This document shows, piece by piece, positions 26,184 through 34,685 of a stretch of 64,000 bases of DNA. Source of the DNA: Clostridia bacterium. Its GTDB lineage: Bacteria > Bacillota > Clostridia > Oscillospirales > CAG-272. The position numbers and the translations under genes were made by a program. A model generated the notes under the pieces. That model searched no databases, was not told the DNA's origin, and worked only from the letters and a program-made list of their open reading frames with translations. The DNA lies in the NCBI GenBank assembly GCA_017501225.1, contig JAFVXH010000019.1:186001-250000 (forward strand). The letters are read 5' to 3'. Position 1 is the stretch's first letter, and the number at the start of each line of letters is the position of its first letter.

Positions 26184-27425
26184 ATGAAGCGACTGATCTT
26201 TCACGTGGACGTCAATAACGCGTTTCTTTCCTGGGAGGCGGCAGAACGTGTCCGTCGGGGACAAGCGGATCTTCGTAAGATCCCGTCCGCCATCGGTGGT
26301 GACGAGGAAAGACGTCACGGTGTCATTCTCGCCAAATCCATCCCCGCAAAGCAAATGGGCGTTGTGACGGGTGAGCCCATCGTGCAGGCGCTCCGCAAAT
26401 GTCCCGACCTCTATCTTGCAAAGCCGAACTTTAGGCTTTACGAGAAAAATTCCCACGATTTCCTTGCAGTTTGCCGCAAATATGCCCCGATCGTGGAGCA
26501 ATATTCCATTGACGAGTGCTTTCTGGACATGAGCGGAACGGAGCGGCTGTACCCCGATCCCGTCGCGATCGCGCTTCATATCAAGAACGAGATCCGCGAT
26601 ACGCTCGGCTTTACCGTCAACGTGGGAATCGGAAGCAACAAGCTTCTTGCCAAAATGGCGAGCGATTTTGAAAAGCCGGATAAGGTCCATACCTTATTTG
26701 ACGGAGAGATTCGGACAAAGCTCTGGCCAATGCCCGTGCGGGAGCTTTTCTCGGTGGGGCGTGCCACTGCCGAACGCCTGGAGCGTGTCTATATCCGAAC
26801 GGTCGGAGATCTGGCATGCGCCGATCTTTCCTATCTGCAGGCGCTTTTTGGAGAAAAGCAGGGAACTCAGCTGCACTGCTTCGCCAATGGGCTGGACGAT
26901 TCCCCCGTACACGGGAAGCTTGAGGATGCAAAGGGATATAGCAATTCCACCACTCTGGCAAGGGACATTACGGATGCGGATTCCGCAAAGTCGATCCTTT
27001 TGGCACTTGCGGACAGTGTCACCTCACGCATGCGTGCCGACAAGGCGAAGGCGTTTTCAGTATCCGTTACGGTCAGAGGTGCGGATTTTAAGGATGCTTC
27101 GCATCAAAAGCGATTGAATACAGCGACCGATATTACCGACGAGGTGTTCGGGATCGCCTGTGCGCTGTTTGATGAGCTTTGGAACGGAAAAACGCCGATC
27201 CGTTTGCTTGGTCTTTCCCTGACGAATCTTTCCAAGGATGAGGAAGGGCAGCTCTCTCTGTTTGAAACAGAGGATCGGGAGCGCGCAAGGCAGCTGGACC
27301 GCGTTGTGGATTCCATCCGCAACCAGTTCGGCTTTGATACCATCAAGCGCGCAACGGTTTGCGATACGGAAAACGAGATCGGGAAAAAGCAACGCGCCAA
27401 GCGTGAGCAAGAGCGAAAAACATGA
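26184..27425 (+). CDS. dinB: Y-family DNA polymerase IV
   Basis: A 413-residue translesion polymerase. The N-terminal HVDVNNAFLSWEA supplies the first catalytic Asp, and SIDECFLD supplies the catalytic Asp-Glu pair. NVGIGSNKLLAKMASDFEKP is typical of DinB, and the little-finger domain follows from about residue 230. QLSLF near residue 352 fits a beta-clamp-binding motif, and the C-terminal tail is basic. The enzyme copies damaged templates with low fidelity at stalled forks. A GGGGAGG site precedes the ATG. trmO follows after 69 bases, possibly on the same transcript. Confidence 0.93.
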   Translation: MKRLIFHVDVNNAFLSWEAAERVRRGQADLRKIPSAIGGDEERRHGVILAKSIPAKQMGVVTGEPIVQALRKCPDLYLAKPNFRLYEKNSHDFLAVCRKYAPIVEQYSIDECFLDMSGTERLYPDPVAIALHIKNEIRDTLGFTVNVGIGSNKLLAKMASDFEKPDKVHTLFDGEIRTKLWPMPVRELFSVGRATAERLERVYIRTVGDLACADLSYLQALFGEKQGTQLHCFANGLDDSPVHGKLEDAKGYSNSTTLARDITDADSAKSILLALADSVTSRMRADKAKAFSVSVTVRGADFKDASHQKRLNTATDITDEVFGIACALFDELWNGKTPIRLLGLSLTNLSKDEEGQLSLFETEDRERARQLDRVVDSIRNQFGFDTIKRATVCDTENEIGKKQRAKREQERKT

Positions 27426-27494
27426 TTTTTTGCAAAAAAATGCGGAAAGTACCGAGAAAAAGGGAAGCTTGACGTAGTAAAAGGAAGGATAGAC

Positions 27495-28184
27495 ATGAAG
27501 GAATTAAAGGTCATTGCAAGGATCCGTACGGATTTTCCGACCAAGTTCGGCATTCCGCGGCAAAGCGGTCTTGCCGAGGGACTCAAGGCGGAAATTGTCA
27601 TGGAGCCCGCATATCGCGACCCCGTCGCGATGAGGGGACTTGCGGAATTTTCACATATCTGGCTCATCTGGGACTTCTCTAAGGTGGAGCGGGAAGGATG
27701 GTCCGCGACGGTGTGTCCGCCGCGTCTTGGAGGAAACCGCCGTATGGGCGTTTTTGCGACACGCTCGCCCTTTCGCCCCAATCCCATCGGTCTTTCCTGC
27801 GTCAAATTGGAGGGAATCGTCTTTGACAGCCGCGGAACGGTGCTTAAGGTCAGCGGAGCGGATCTGATGGACGGAACGCCGATTTTTGATATCAAGCCTT
27901 ACTTACCGATTGCGGACTGTAAGCCCGACGCCAAGGCAGGCTTTGCAGAATCGACTGCAGATCACGCTCTGAAGGTCATCTTTGACGAGGAGCTGAAGCA
28001 GAAGGTGCCTGCCGACAGACTTGCCGGGTTGATATCCGCCTTGGAGCAGGATCCGCGCCCCGCATATCAGAACGATCCCGATCGGGAATACGGATTTTAC
28101 TTCTTGAATTTCGACATTCGCTTCCGTGTCTGCGAAGATACTTTGACGGTGACAGAGATCGTTTTTAACGAGGGAGAAGGATAA
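27495..28184 (+). CDS. trmO: tRNA (t6A37) N6-methyltransferase TrmO family protein
   Basis: A 229-residue protein of the TsaA/TrmO family. It shows the family's N-terminal ARIRTDFPTKFGIPRQSG, an EFSHIWLIWDF segment, and the SAM-binding FATRSPFRPNPIGLS motif. In Escherichia coli, TrmO adds a methyl group to N6-threonylcarbamoyladenosine at position 37 of tRNA-Thr. The C-terminal domain (about residues 140-229, ending GFYFLNFDIRFRV...) is also of the usual type. AAAGGAAGG precedes the ATG. It ends at a very strong terminator. Confidence 0.9.
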   Translation: MKELKVIARIRTDFPTKFGIPRQSGLAEGLKAEIVMEPAYRDPVAMRGLAEFSHIWLIWDFSKVEREGWSATVCPPRLGGNRRMGVFATRSPFRPNPIGLSCVKLEGIVFDSRGTVLKVSGADLMDGTPIFDIKPYLPIADCKPDAKAGFAESTADHALKVIFDEELKQKVPADRLAGLISALEQDPRPAYQNDPDREYGFYFLNFDIRFRVCEDTLTVTEIVFNEGEG

Positions 28185-28216
28185 CGGAAGATACAAAAAT
28201 CCCCGTTTTTGCAAGG

Positions 28217-28262
28217 AAAAGCCGCTTGGCGGTTGCAATTCGCAACCGCCAAGCGGCTTTTT
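28217..28262. terminator. Very strong bidirectional terminator
   Basis: The 16-bp GC-rich stem GCCGCTTGGCGGTTGC (28221-28236) / GCAACCGCCAAGCGGC (28242-28257) is flanked by AAAA and a T run, between trmO and the convergent phosphatase gene. Confidence 0.95.
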
Positions 28263-28988
28263 TCAATCGTGTCTGGTATCATCCGTGAAGCACTCGCAGA
28301 AGCGCCCGGAGAAGGAGATGGGCTCGATTTCAAAGAGATGCGACGTATCCCCGATCGCCGAGAGGCGTATGGAGGCGATGCCCTTACGCCGTTCCTCCGT
28401 ATAAGCAGTGGTCACCGAGGTGGGGGCTAAGCAGGTATGCTGCCAGAGTGAATAAGGCGAGCAGAACATCAGGTGGGAAAGCAAAACGGCACCCAAGCCG
28501 AAATGGCAAGCCAACAGAATGGTATCGTGATTCGGTCTTTCAGCGCGATAAATGCGACCTTCGCGACGGTATCCGTGCGCCTCAAGCAGTGCGTCAAACT
28601 CGTGGCATACCCAATCGTAATCCGCAAGCTTTTGCGTTCCCTTGATGATCGGCGCCTCTCTCCATTCGGTGGGAGAATAGAGAATCTCGGATTCGTTCAT
28701 ATATTCGGGCAGAATGTCCCAGCCGCCACTTGGATTTTGCTCGTAGGGAAGCTGAATGTGGGAATAATTGAACTCCTTCAGCCAATCGCAAATGACCGCC
28801 TCTGTGCCGAGTGCGCGAAGCGTTGGTGCGATCGTTGCCCTTGCGCGTCCTAACGGGGAGCAGTAAAAATGATCAATCTTCTCTTTGCACAGACGCTTTG
28901 TCAGGAGCGCAACCTCACGCGTACCCTTTTCCGTCAGGCCGTCAATTTCATAGTTTGGATCTGCGTGACGGACGATTAAAATTCTCAT
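28263..28988 (-). CDS. Histidine phosphatase family protein
   Basis: A 241-residue protein of the phosphoglycerate-mutase-like superfamily. The phospho-acceptor His lies in LIVRHADP at the N-terminus (an RHA variant of RHG), and the second conserved His is in LLACHFG near residue 162. An SPLGRARAT segment contributes a conserved Arg. Such cytoplasmic enzymes dephosphorylate sugars, nucleotides or other metabolites. Substrate not predictable. It is monocistronic, with a near-perfect promoter at 29111-29140 and a 9-bp hairpin in its leader. Confidence 0.88.
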   Translation of the reverse strand: MRILIVRHADPNYEIDGLTEKGTREVALLTKRLCKEKIDHFYCSPLGRARATIAPTLRALGTEAVICDWLKEFNYSHIQLPYEQNPSGGWDILPEYMNESEILYSPTEWREAPIIKGTQKLADYDWVCHEFDALLEAHGYRREGRIYRAERPNHDTILLACHFGLGAVLLSHLMFCSPYSLWQHTCLAPTSVTTAYTEERRKGIASIRLSAIGDTSHLFEIEPISFSGRFCECFTDDTRHD

Positions 28989-29043
28989 TTGTTATGTCCT
29001 TTCGTTTTTTTTGCTGCAAAATTGTTTGGGGAAAATGACGAAT

Positions 29044-29069
29044 CCCTCATTTTTGGATTGAAATGAGGG
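29044..29069 (-). promoter_or_regulatory. Hairpin in the leader of the phosphatase gene
   Basis: CCCTCATTT (29044-29052) and AAATGAGGG (29061-29069) form a perfect 9-bp stem with an 8-base loop. There is no T run on either side, so it is not a terminator. Its place in the transcribed leader suggests an operator or RNA-level element. Confidence 0.4.
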
Positions 29070-29110
29070 GAATGTGAGATCATCCTGCAAAAATGAATTC
29101 GATTGACACC

Positions 29111-29140
29111 ATTATACAAGGCTTTTTTTGAGATTGTCAA
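29111..29140 (-). promoter_or_regulatory. Sigma-A promoter of the phosphatase gene
   Basis: Minus-strand TTGACA (29140-29135) and TATAAT (29116-29111), both perfect, with an 18-base spacer. The gap 28989-29396 otherwise holds only the hairpin above and the plus-strand promoter below. Confidence 0.85.
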
Positions 29141-29306
29141 GCATTTTCTTGCAATTTTTTTGAATCAGCGGTCATATTTTCCGTTTTTGGAAGATTAGGC
29201 TTTCGTCAATTGTTGCAAAATAGAGAGATTGGCTTTGCATGACAGTAAAGGAATTTAATAAAAGTGACGAAAAAATAGTGATTTTGTCAAAAACGAAAAT
29301 TTGAGG

Positions 29307-29336
29307 TTGTTTTTATGGGTGACTTGGTGTTATAAT
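29307..29336 (+). promoter_or_regulatory. Promoter of the RDD gene
   Basis: TTGTTT (29307-29312) and TATAAT (29331-29336), 18-base spacer, about 60 bases before the ATG. Confidence 0.6.
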
Positions 29337-29396
29337 ATATACGGCTATGTTTGTCCTACGACATAGATTCACGTCGGGAAGGGAGGAGACACCGGA

Positions 29397-30158
29397 ATGA
29401 ACGAAGTGCAAACGGCGGGAATGTGGAAGCGTATTTCCGCAGCTTTATTGGATCTTGTTCTCTTATTTGCGCTTGCCATTGGTGTTGCGTGGTTCCTTTC
29501 CTGGGCGCTCGGGTACGATGCGAACGTGCAAAAGCTGGAAAGCACCATCCAATCCTACGAGCAGACCTACGGCGTGGATTACGATATTACGCAGGAGGCC
29601 TTCGATGCTCTGACCGATGCCGAGCGTGCCAAATATGATGAGGCAAGCCGGGCGTTATCGCAGGATGCAGAAGCAAATCGTCTGTATTCGTTGCTGTTTA
29701 CCCATACGCTGCTGATCGTGACCTTCGGTCTTTTGGTTCCGACAGTCCTGCTGGAATTCGTCGTTCCGCTTCTGTTCAAGGACGGTCGCACGCTTGGCAA
29801 AAAGATCTTCGGCCTTGCCGTGATGCGTGAGGACCGTGTCAGGATCACCCCCACACTGTTATTTATTCGCGCAATTCTCGGAAAATATACGATTGAGCTG
29901 ATGGTTCCCGTTCTGGCGATCTTCATGATGATCTTCCTGGGAATGGGACTGGTCGGCGTGATCATTCTCGGCGGACTTGCGGTACTGCAGATCCTGCTTC
30001 TGTGCAGCAGTCCTACACGTCCCGTCATTCACGATAAGCTGTCCCGGACGGTTGCGGTGGACTATGCAAGCCAAAAGATCTTTGATACCTACGAGGATCT
30101 TCTGGAATATCAAAAACGCATTCACGCAGAAGAGGTCCGAAATGACCAGTCTGCCTGA
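29397..30158 (+). CDS. RDD-family membrane protein
   Basis: A 253-residue integral membrane protein. The N-terminal GMWKRISAALLDLVLLF matches the RDD domain start (conserved Arg, Asp). A soluble charged insert of about 65 residues (40-105) follows the first helix, then LGKKIFGLAVMRED and three or four more helices. RDD proteins are poorly characterised; some have been linked to ion exchange. A GGGAGGAG site precedes the ATG. It lies 60 bases upstream of the ABC transporter operon in the same orientation and may be co-transcribed with it. Confidence 0.8.
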   Translation: MNEVQTAGMWKRISAALLDLVLLFALAIGVAWFLSWALGYDANVQKLESTIQSYEQTYGVDYDITQEAFDALTDAERAKYDEASRALSQDAEANRLYSLLFTHTLLIVTFGLLVPTVLLEFVVPLLFKDGRTLGKKIFGLAVMREDRVRITPTLLFIRAILGKYTIELMVPVLAIFMMIFLGMGLVGVIILGGLAVLQILLLCSSPTRPVIHDKLSRTVAVDYASQKIFDTYEDLLEYQKRIHAEEVRNDQSA

Positions 30159-30217
30159 TGCGCATAAGCTTGTATCTCAAAGAAATTTATATATGACTGA
30201 GTGAGGAATGAGGAACC

Positions 30218-31309
30218 ATGAAAGTTGAATTGAGAAACCTGACAAAAATCTTTCCGAGCCGAAACAAAAAAAGCAACGACGTCGTTGTGGCTGTAAACGA
30301 TTTCACGTTTACCATCCCCGACGGAAAGCTGATCGGTCTTCTGGGCCCCTCCGGCTGTGGAAAGAGCACCACGCTGTACATGATCAGTGGCTTGCAAAAG
30401 CCGACCGGCGGACAGATCTTCTTCGGTGACGATGACGTAACCGAGCTTTCCGCGGAAAACAGAGGCATCGGTCTGGTGTTTCAGAACTACGCGCTTTATC
30501 CCCACATGACCGTTCGTCAGAACATCATGTTCCCCTTGCAGAATCTCAAGGGCGTGGATAAGCTGACCAAGCAGGAAATGCTGGATCGTGCGGAAAACGC
30601 CGCAAAGCTCGTGCAGATCGACGAGCTGATGGACCGCAAGCCCTCCGAGCTTTCGGGCGGTCAGCAGCAGCGTGTTGCCATCGCGCGCGCACTGGTCAAG
30701 ATGCCCAAGGTTCTGCTTCTGGACGAGCCGCTCTCCAATTTGGACGCAAGACTCCGTCTGCAGACCCGTGAGGAGATCCGCCGCATTCAGAAGGAAACCG
30801 GAATTACCACGATCTTCGTAACGCACGACCAGGAGGAGGCAATGAGCATCTCCGACATCATCGTGGTTATGAAGCTGGGCGTGGTTCAGCAGATCGGTGC
30901 TCCTCAGGAGGTTTACGATAGCCCCATCAACCTCTTTGTTGCCAAGTTCCTCGGTACGCCTCCCATCAACGTATTCAAGGGGCGCGTCGAGGGAGAGAAG
31001 CTTTACATCGGTGGCACAGCCGTTCTGGATACTCCCGGAGTCAAGGACAGAGCCGTTACGGTCGGCATCCGTCCCGAGGGCTTTATTCTGGATGCAAACG
31101 GTCCTCTGGAATGCAACCTCAGCGGTGTTGAGGTCATGGGACGCGACGTCAGCGTGGTTTCTACGCACGGAGAGTCCCTCAATCCTACGGTCCGCTCCAT
31201 CATCAACTCTGATAATAAGGTAGAGGCTGCGGCAACAGTCCGTTACTCGCTCAAGTCCAACAAGGTGTTCCTGTTTGATACGGAAACCGAAGAACGCATC
31301 CTGTTTTGA
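30218..31309 (+). CDS. CUT1-type ABC transporter ATPase (UgpC/MsmK-like)
   Basis: A 363-residue ATPase. Walker A is GPSGCGKSTT, the signature is LSGGQQQR, Walker B is VLLLDEPLSNLDARLR and the H-loop is VTHDQEEAM, followed by the C-terminal regulatory OB domain (from about residue 240) found in MalK, UgpC and MsmK. It would power the two permeases and binding protein that follow. CUT1 systems import oligosaccharides, polyols or glycerol-3-phosphate-like compounds. Here nuclease-type lipoproteins share the operon, so a nucleic-acid-derived ligand is possible. It is followed after 11 bases by the first permease. Confidence 0.93.
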   Translation: MKVELRNLTKIFPSRNKKSNDVVVAVNDFTFTIPDGKLIGLLGPSGCGKSTTLYMISGLQKPTGGQIFFGDDDVTELSAENRGIGLVFQNYALYPHMTVRQNIMFPLQNLKGVDKLTKQEMLDRAENAAKLVQIDELMDRKPSELSGGQQQRVAIARALVKMPKVLLLDEPLSNLDARLRLQTREEIRRIQKETGITTIFVTHDQEEAMSISDIIVVMKLGVVQQIGAPQEVYDSPINLFVAKFLGTPPINVFKGRVEGEKLYIGGTAVLDTPGVKDRAVTVGIRPEGFILDANGPLECNLSGVEVMGRDVSVVSTHGESLNPTVRSIINSDNKVEAAATVRYSLKSNKVFLFDTETEERILF

Positions 31310-31320
31310 GGTGAGACGGT

Positions 31321-32265
31321 ATGGTAGAAAGTAAACATAAATGGAAAGCGTGGCTGTATTTATCGCCCGCTATCGTCCTGCTTTTAATTTTTACGGTTTG
31401 GCCGATCATCAACACACTGCGCATGGCAATGCTGGAGGGCTACAACGGCACAGCGGAGCTTGGCGGTGCGGCATTTAATTTCGGCATTGGCAACTTCGTC
31501 AAGGTCGTTCAGTACGCAAAGTTTTTGACCTGCCTGAAGAATACGCTTCTTCTCTGTGTTCTGACGGTTCCGCTGTCTACCGTGATCGCGCTTTTGATCG
31601 CGGTTTGCCTCAACTCCATCAAGCCCCTGCAAAGACTTTTGCAGACCATCTTCTTCCTGCCTTACGTTACCAACTCCATTGCAATCGGAATGGTATTCGC
31701 GACGATGTTCAACATCATCGGTAACAACATTGGGGGAGAGAACCAGCTGATCACCACGGCAGGCGTTATCAACAATTTCATCGGTCTGTTCGGTGTGGAT
31801 CCCATCAACTGGATCAATGCCGGCTCGGCGTATTGGGCAAACATTACGGTCCTTGTCATCTACATCGTCTGGGACGCGCTGCCCTTTAAGATCCTGATCT
31901 TCCTTGGCGGTCTTCAGAGCATCAATAAGCAGTACTACGATGCTGCCAAGATCGACAGTACGCCCAAGATCCGCGTCTTCACGAGAATTACGTTACCGCT
32001 TCTTTCTCCTATGGTTGCCTATGCGGTCATCACCGCGTTTATCGGCGGCTTTAAGGAGTATTCCAGCATCGTCGGTATTTTCGGCGAGAAGATGGGACCT
32101 GCCGGTGACCAATTCCGCTTGAATACGATGGTTGGATTTATTTACGATTCTCTTGCTTCCAATCAGCAGGGATTGGCAAGTGCCGCGGCACTGATCCTGT
32201 TCTGCATTATTTTTGCGGTTACGATGGTCAATCTCTACGTCAGCAAAAAGAATACACACTATTGA
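31321..32265 (+). CDS. CUT1 ABC transporter permease (MalF/UgpA-like)
   Basis: A 314-residue permease with six predicted helices and the EAA coupling motif in the cytoplasmic loop near residue 210 (YYDAAKIDSTPKIRVFTRITLPLL). The N-terminal WKAWLYLSPAIVLLLIFTVWPI is typical of the MalF/UgpA class, and an extended loop of about 50 residues between helices 3 and 4 is longer than usual. It pairs with the next gene. A GAGGTGA site precedes the ATG. Confidence 0.92.
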   Translation: MVESKHKWKAWLYLSPAIVLLLIFTVWPIINTLRMAMLEGYNGTAELGGAAFNFGIGNFVKVVQYAKFLTCLKNTLLLCVLTVPLSTVIALLIAVCLNSIKPLQRLLQTIFFLPYVTNSIAIGMVFATMFNIIGNNIGGENQLITTAGVINNFIGLFGVDPINWINAGSAYWANITVLVIYIVWDALPFKILIFLGGLQSINKQYYDAAKIDSTPKIRVFTRITLPLLSPMVAYAVITAFIGGFKEYSSIVGIFGEKMGPAGDQFRLNTMVGFIYDSLASNQQGLASAAALILFCIIFAVTMVNLYVSKKNTHY

Positions 32266-32280
32266 TGGGGGGGAAGAGAT

Positions 32281-33171
32281 ATGACGAATAACGTAAGCAT
32301 GGCAGAAAAAGACATTCAAAAGGTTTCTGCCCAACAAAGAGTCTTAAAGATTCTCTCTCAGGTGCTGGTTTATGCGTTCCTTTTGACAGCAGCCCTCACC
32401 GTTTTGTTTCCTTTTTATTGGATGCTGATCTCCTCGGTCAAGAGCCTTGCGGAATACGAGCTTGCAGTTCCGACGTTCTTCCCGAGAAAATTCCAGTTCT
32501 TCAACTACGTTGAGGCGTTCAATACCGCAAATCTCGGAAGACTCTTCCTCAACACTCTGTTCGTAGGTGTTGTTTCCACGGTGCTTTCCCTGATCATCAC
32601 CGTGCTTTCCGCGTTTGCGTTTGCAAGACTGGAGTTCAAGGGTAAGAATGCGCTTTTTGCGGCACTTCTTGCAACGATGATGATTCCCGGTGAGCTCTTC
32701 ACCATTACGAACTACCTGACCGTGGACGCCTTCGGTTGGATGAACACCTTTACGGCGTTGATCGTACCGTTCCTTGTCAGTGTGTTCTACATTTACTTGC
32801 TCAAGCAGAACTTTATGCAGATCCCCAACGAGCTTTACCTTGCCGCAAAGGTAGACGGAACCACCGATCTCAAGTATTTGTGGAAGGTTATGATCCCGTT
32901 GGCACTGCCCACGCTCATTTCGATCACCATTCTGAAGATGATGGGTGCGTGGAACTCCTACATCTGGCCGCGCTTGGTTGCGAACGATCCGGACATGCAG
33001 CTGATCACAAACGGATTGCGCAACGCGTTTACCGACGTCAACAGCGGCAAAACCAACATCCCCGTGCAGATGGCGGCGGTCGCCATCGTATCCTTCCCGT
33101 TGTTCTTGGTATTTATCTTCCTTCGTAAGTACATTATGAAGGGTGTATCAAGAAGTGGAATTAAGGGTTAA
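32281..33171 (+). CDS. CUT1 ABC transporter permease (MalG/UgpE-like)
   Basis: A 296-residue second permease with six helices and a MalG-type EAA motif (ELYLAAKVDGTTDLKYLWKVMIPLALP). A cytoplasmic N-terminal tail precedes FPFYWMLISSVKSLAEYE, a characteristic MalG-family segment. Together with the preceding gene it forms the transmembrane pore. GGGGGGAAGAG precedes the ATG. A separate promoter follows before the binding-protein gene. Confidence 0.92.
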   Translation: MTNNVSMAEKDIQKVSAQQRVLKILSQVLVYAFLLTAALTVLFPFYWMLISSVKSLAEYELAVPTFFPRKFQFFNYVEAFNTANLGRLFLNTLFVGVVSTVLSLIITVLSAFAFARLEFKGKNALFAALLATMMIPGELFTITNYLTVDAFGWMNTFTALIVPFLVSVFYIYLLKQNFMQIPNELYLAAKVDGTTDLKYLWKVMIPLALPTLISITILKMMGAWNSYIWPRLVANDPDMQLITNGLRNAFTDVNSGKTNIPVQMAAVAIVSFPLFLVFIFLRKYIMKGVSRSGIKG

Positions 33172-33187
33172 TTCCGCGGAAATTCTA

Positions 33188-33216
33188 TTGATATCAAATT
33201 TATATTTTGATATAAA
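33188..33216 (+). promoter_or_regulatory. Internal sigma-A promoter for the binding lipoprotein
   Basis: TTGATA (33188-33193) and TATAAA (33211-33216) are 17 bases apart. Transcription would start near 33223, only about 14 bases before the ATG. It would let the binding protein and lipoproteins be made in excess over the permeases. Confidence 0.6.
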
Positions 33217-33236
33217 ATCACGAAAGGACAACAAAG

Positions 33237-34667
33237 ATGAAAAGAATGAAAAGAGTTCTCGTATCCATGCTTCTCATTGCCGCAATGCTTCTGAGTGTGC
33301 TTTCCCTGGCAAGCTGCCGTAAGGAAATGCCCAACTTCGAGATGCCTGAGGGCGGTTATGACGGAAGCGAGGTCACCATCGTTTTCTACCATACGATGGG
33401 ACAAGCCCTGCAAGGCATTCTCAACAGTGCCATTGCACACTTCAACGAATACTACCCCAACATCCACATCGAGCATACGCAGATCGGTGGCTATGACGAC
33501 GTGCGCGATCAGATCAGCACTGAGCTGACCGCACAAAGACAGCCCAACATCGCGTACTGCTATCCCGACCACGTAGCGCTTTACAACACCGCAGGTGCTG
33601 TTGTTACGCTGGATCAGTTCATTACCAGCACGCAGGAAATTACCCGTGCCGACGGTAGCAATGATATCCTGGGTCTTACGCAGGCACAGATAGACGATTT
33701 CGTTGATGGTTACTGGAATGAGGGTAAGTCCTTCGGTGACGACAAAATGTACGCGTTGCCTCTTTCCAAGTCCACCGAGCTGCTGTTCTACAACAAGAGC
33801 TTCTTTGACCAGCACGGTCTGAGCGTTCCCACCACCTGGGAGGAGATGGAAGCGGTTTGCCGTCAGATCAAGGCGATCGATCCCAACTGCATCCCTCTGG
33901 GATATGACTCCGAGGCAAACTGGTTCATCACCCTTTGCCAGCAGTACGGCTCTCCTTACACCACTCTGGACAAGGAGAATCACTTCCTCTTTGACAACGA
34001 TACCAACGTTAACTTTGTAAAGGAGCTCCGCTCCTGGTACAAGGAAGGTCTTGTTACCACCCAGGAGATCTACGGTGCTTACACCTCTACGCTCTTTACC
34101 GCACAGGGCGAGGGCGAGGTTAAGAGCTATATGTCCATCGGTTCCTCCGGCGGTACCGTTCACCAGCTTCCTTCCCAGGACGGTGACGGCAAGTACCCCT
34201 TCGAGGTAGGCATTGCTTCCATTCCTCAGGTGAACCCCCAGAAGGCTTACGCGATCTCTCAGGGTCCCTCTCTCTGCATCTTCCAGAACGAGAACCCTCA
34301 GGAGGTTATCGCTTCCTGGATCTTCATGAAGTATCTCACCACTGACGTTGGCTTCCAGGCTGACTTCTCCATGGCTTCCGGATACGTTCCCGTAATCGAA
34401 TCCGCGAAGAACGACCCCTATTATCAGAACTTCCTTTCCAAGGCAGACGGCTTTGACCACATCGCAGCTCTTGGCGCAAGCATTTGCTTGGCACAAAAGG
34501 ATGCTTACTTTACCTCTCCCGCATTCAACGGCTCTACCGTTGCACGTGAGCAGGTAGGCGCACTCCTGCAGAAGTGCATGTCCGCCGAATGGAGCGAGGA
34601 TAAGGTAGACGCGGAGATCAGAAAGGTCTTTAAGGACGCGATCGACGAATGTAAGTACCGCTCCTGA
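33237..34667 (+). CDS. ABC transporter solute-binding lipoprotein (UgpB-like)
   Basis: A 476-residue extracellular binding protein with a lipoprotein signal peptide: basic start, hydrophobic core, lipobox LASC with Cys27. The mature part begins with an acidic linker, then VTIVFYHTMGQALQGILN, similar to the first strand of the UgpB/MalE-type (family 1) fold, and a long two-lobed domain. It captures the ligand for the permeases upstream. Similarity to UgpB hints at a phosphorylated ligand, but that is weak evidence. Codon use is strongly biased, as in highly expressed genes. The nuclease lipoprotein gene follows after 18 bases. Confidence 0.92.
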   Translation: MKRMKRVLVSMLLIAAMLLSVLSLASCRKEMPNFEMPEGGYDGSEVTIVFYHTMGQALQGILNSAIAHFNEYYPNIHIEHTQIGGYDDVRDQISTELTAQRQPNIAYCYPDHVALYNTAGAVVTLDQFITSTQEITRADGSNDILGLTQAQIDDFVDGYWNEGKSFGDDKMYALPLSKSTELLFYNKSFFDQHGLSVPTTWEEMEAVCRQIKAIDPNCIPLGYDSEANWFITLCQQYGSPYTTLDKENHFLFDNDTNVNFVKELRSWYKEGLVTTQEIYGAYTSTLFTAQGEGEVKSYMSIGSSGGTVHQLPSQDGDGKYPFEVGIASIPQVNPQKAYAISQGPSLCIFQNENPQEVIASWIFMKYLTTDVGFQADFSMASGYVPVIESAKNDPYYQNFLSKADGFDHIAALGASICLAQKDAYFTSPAFNGSTVAREQVGALLQKCMSAEWSEDKVDAEIRKVFKDAIDECKYRS

Positions 34668-34685
34668 TTCCCCAAGGAGGATATC

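Noticed and set aside
29103-29116. A plus-strand TTGACA followed by ATTATA as a promoter.
   Set aside because: The two elements are only two bases apart; the bases belong to the minus-strand promoter of the phosphatase gene.
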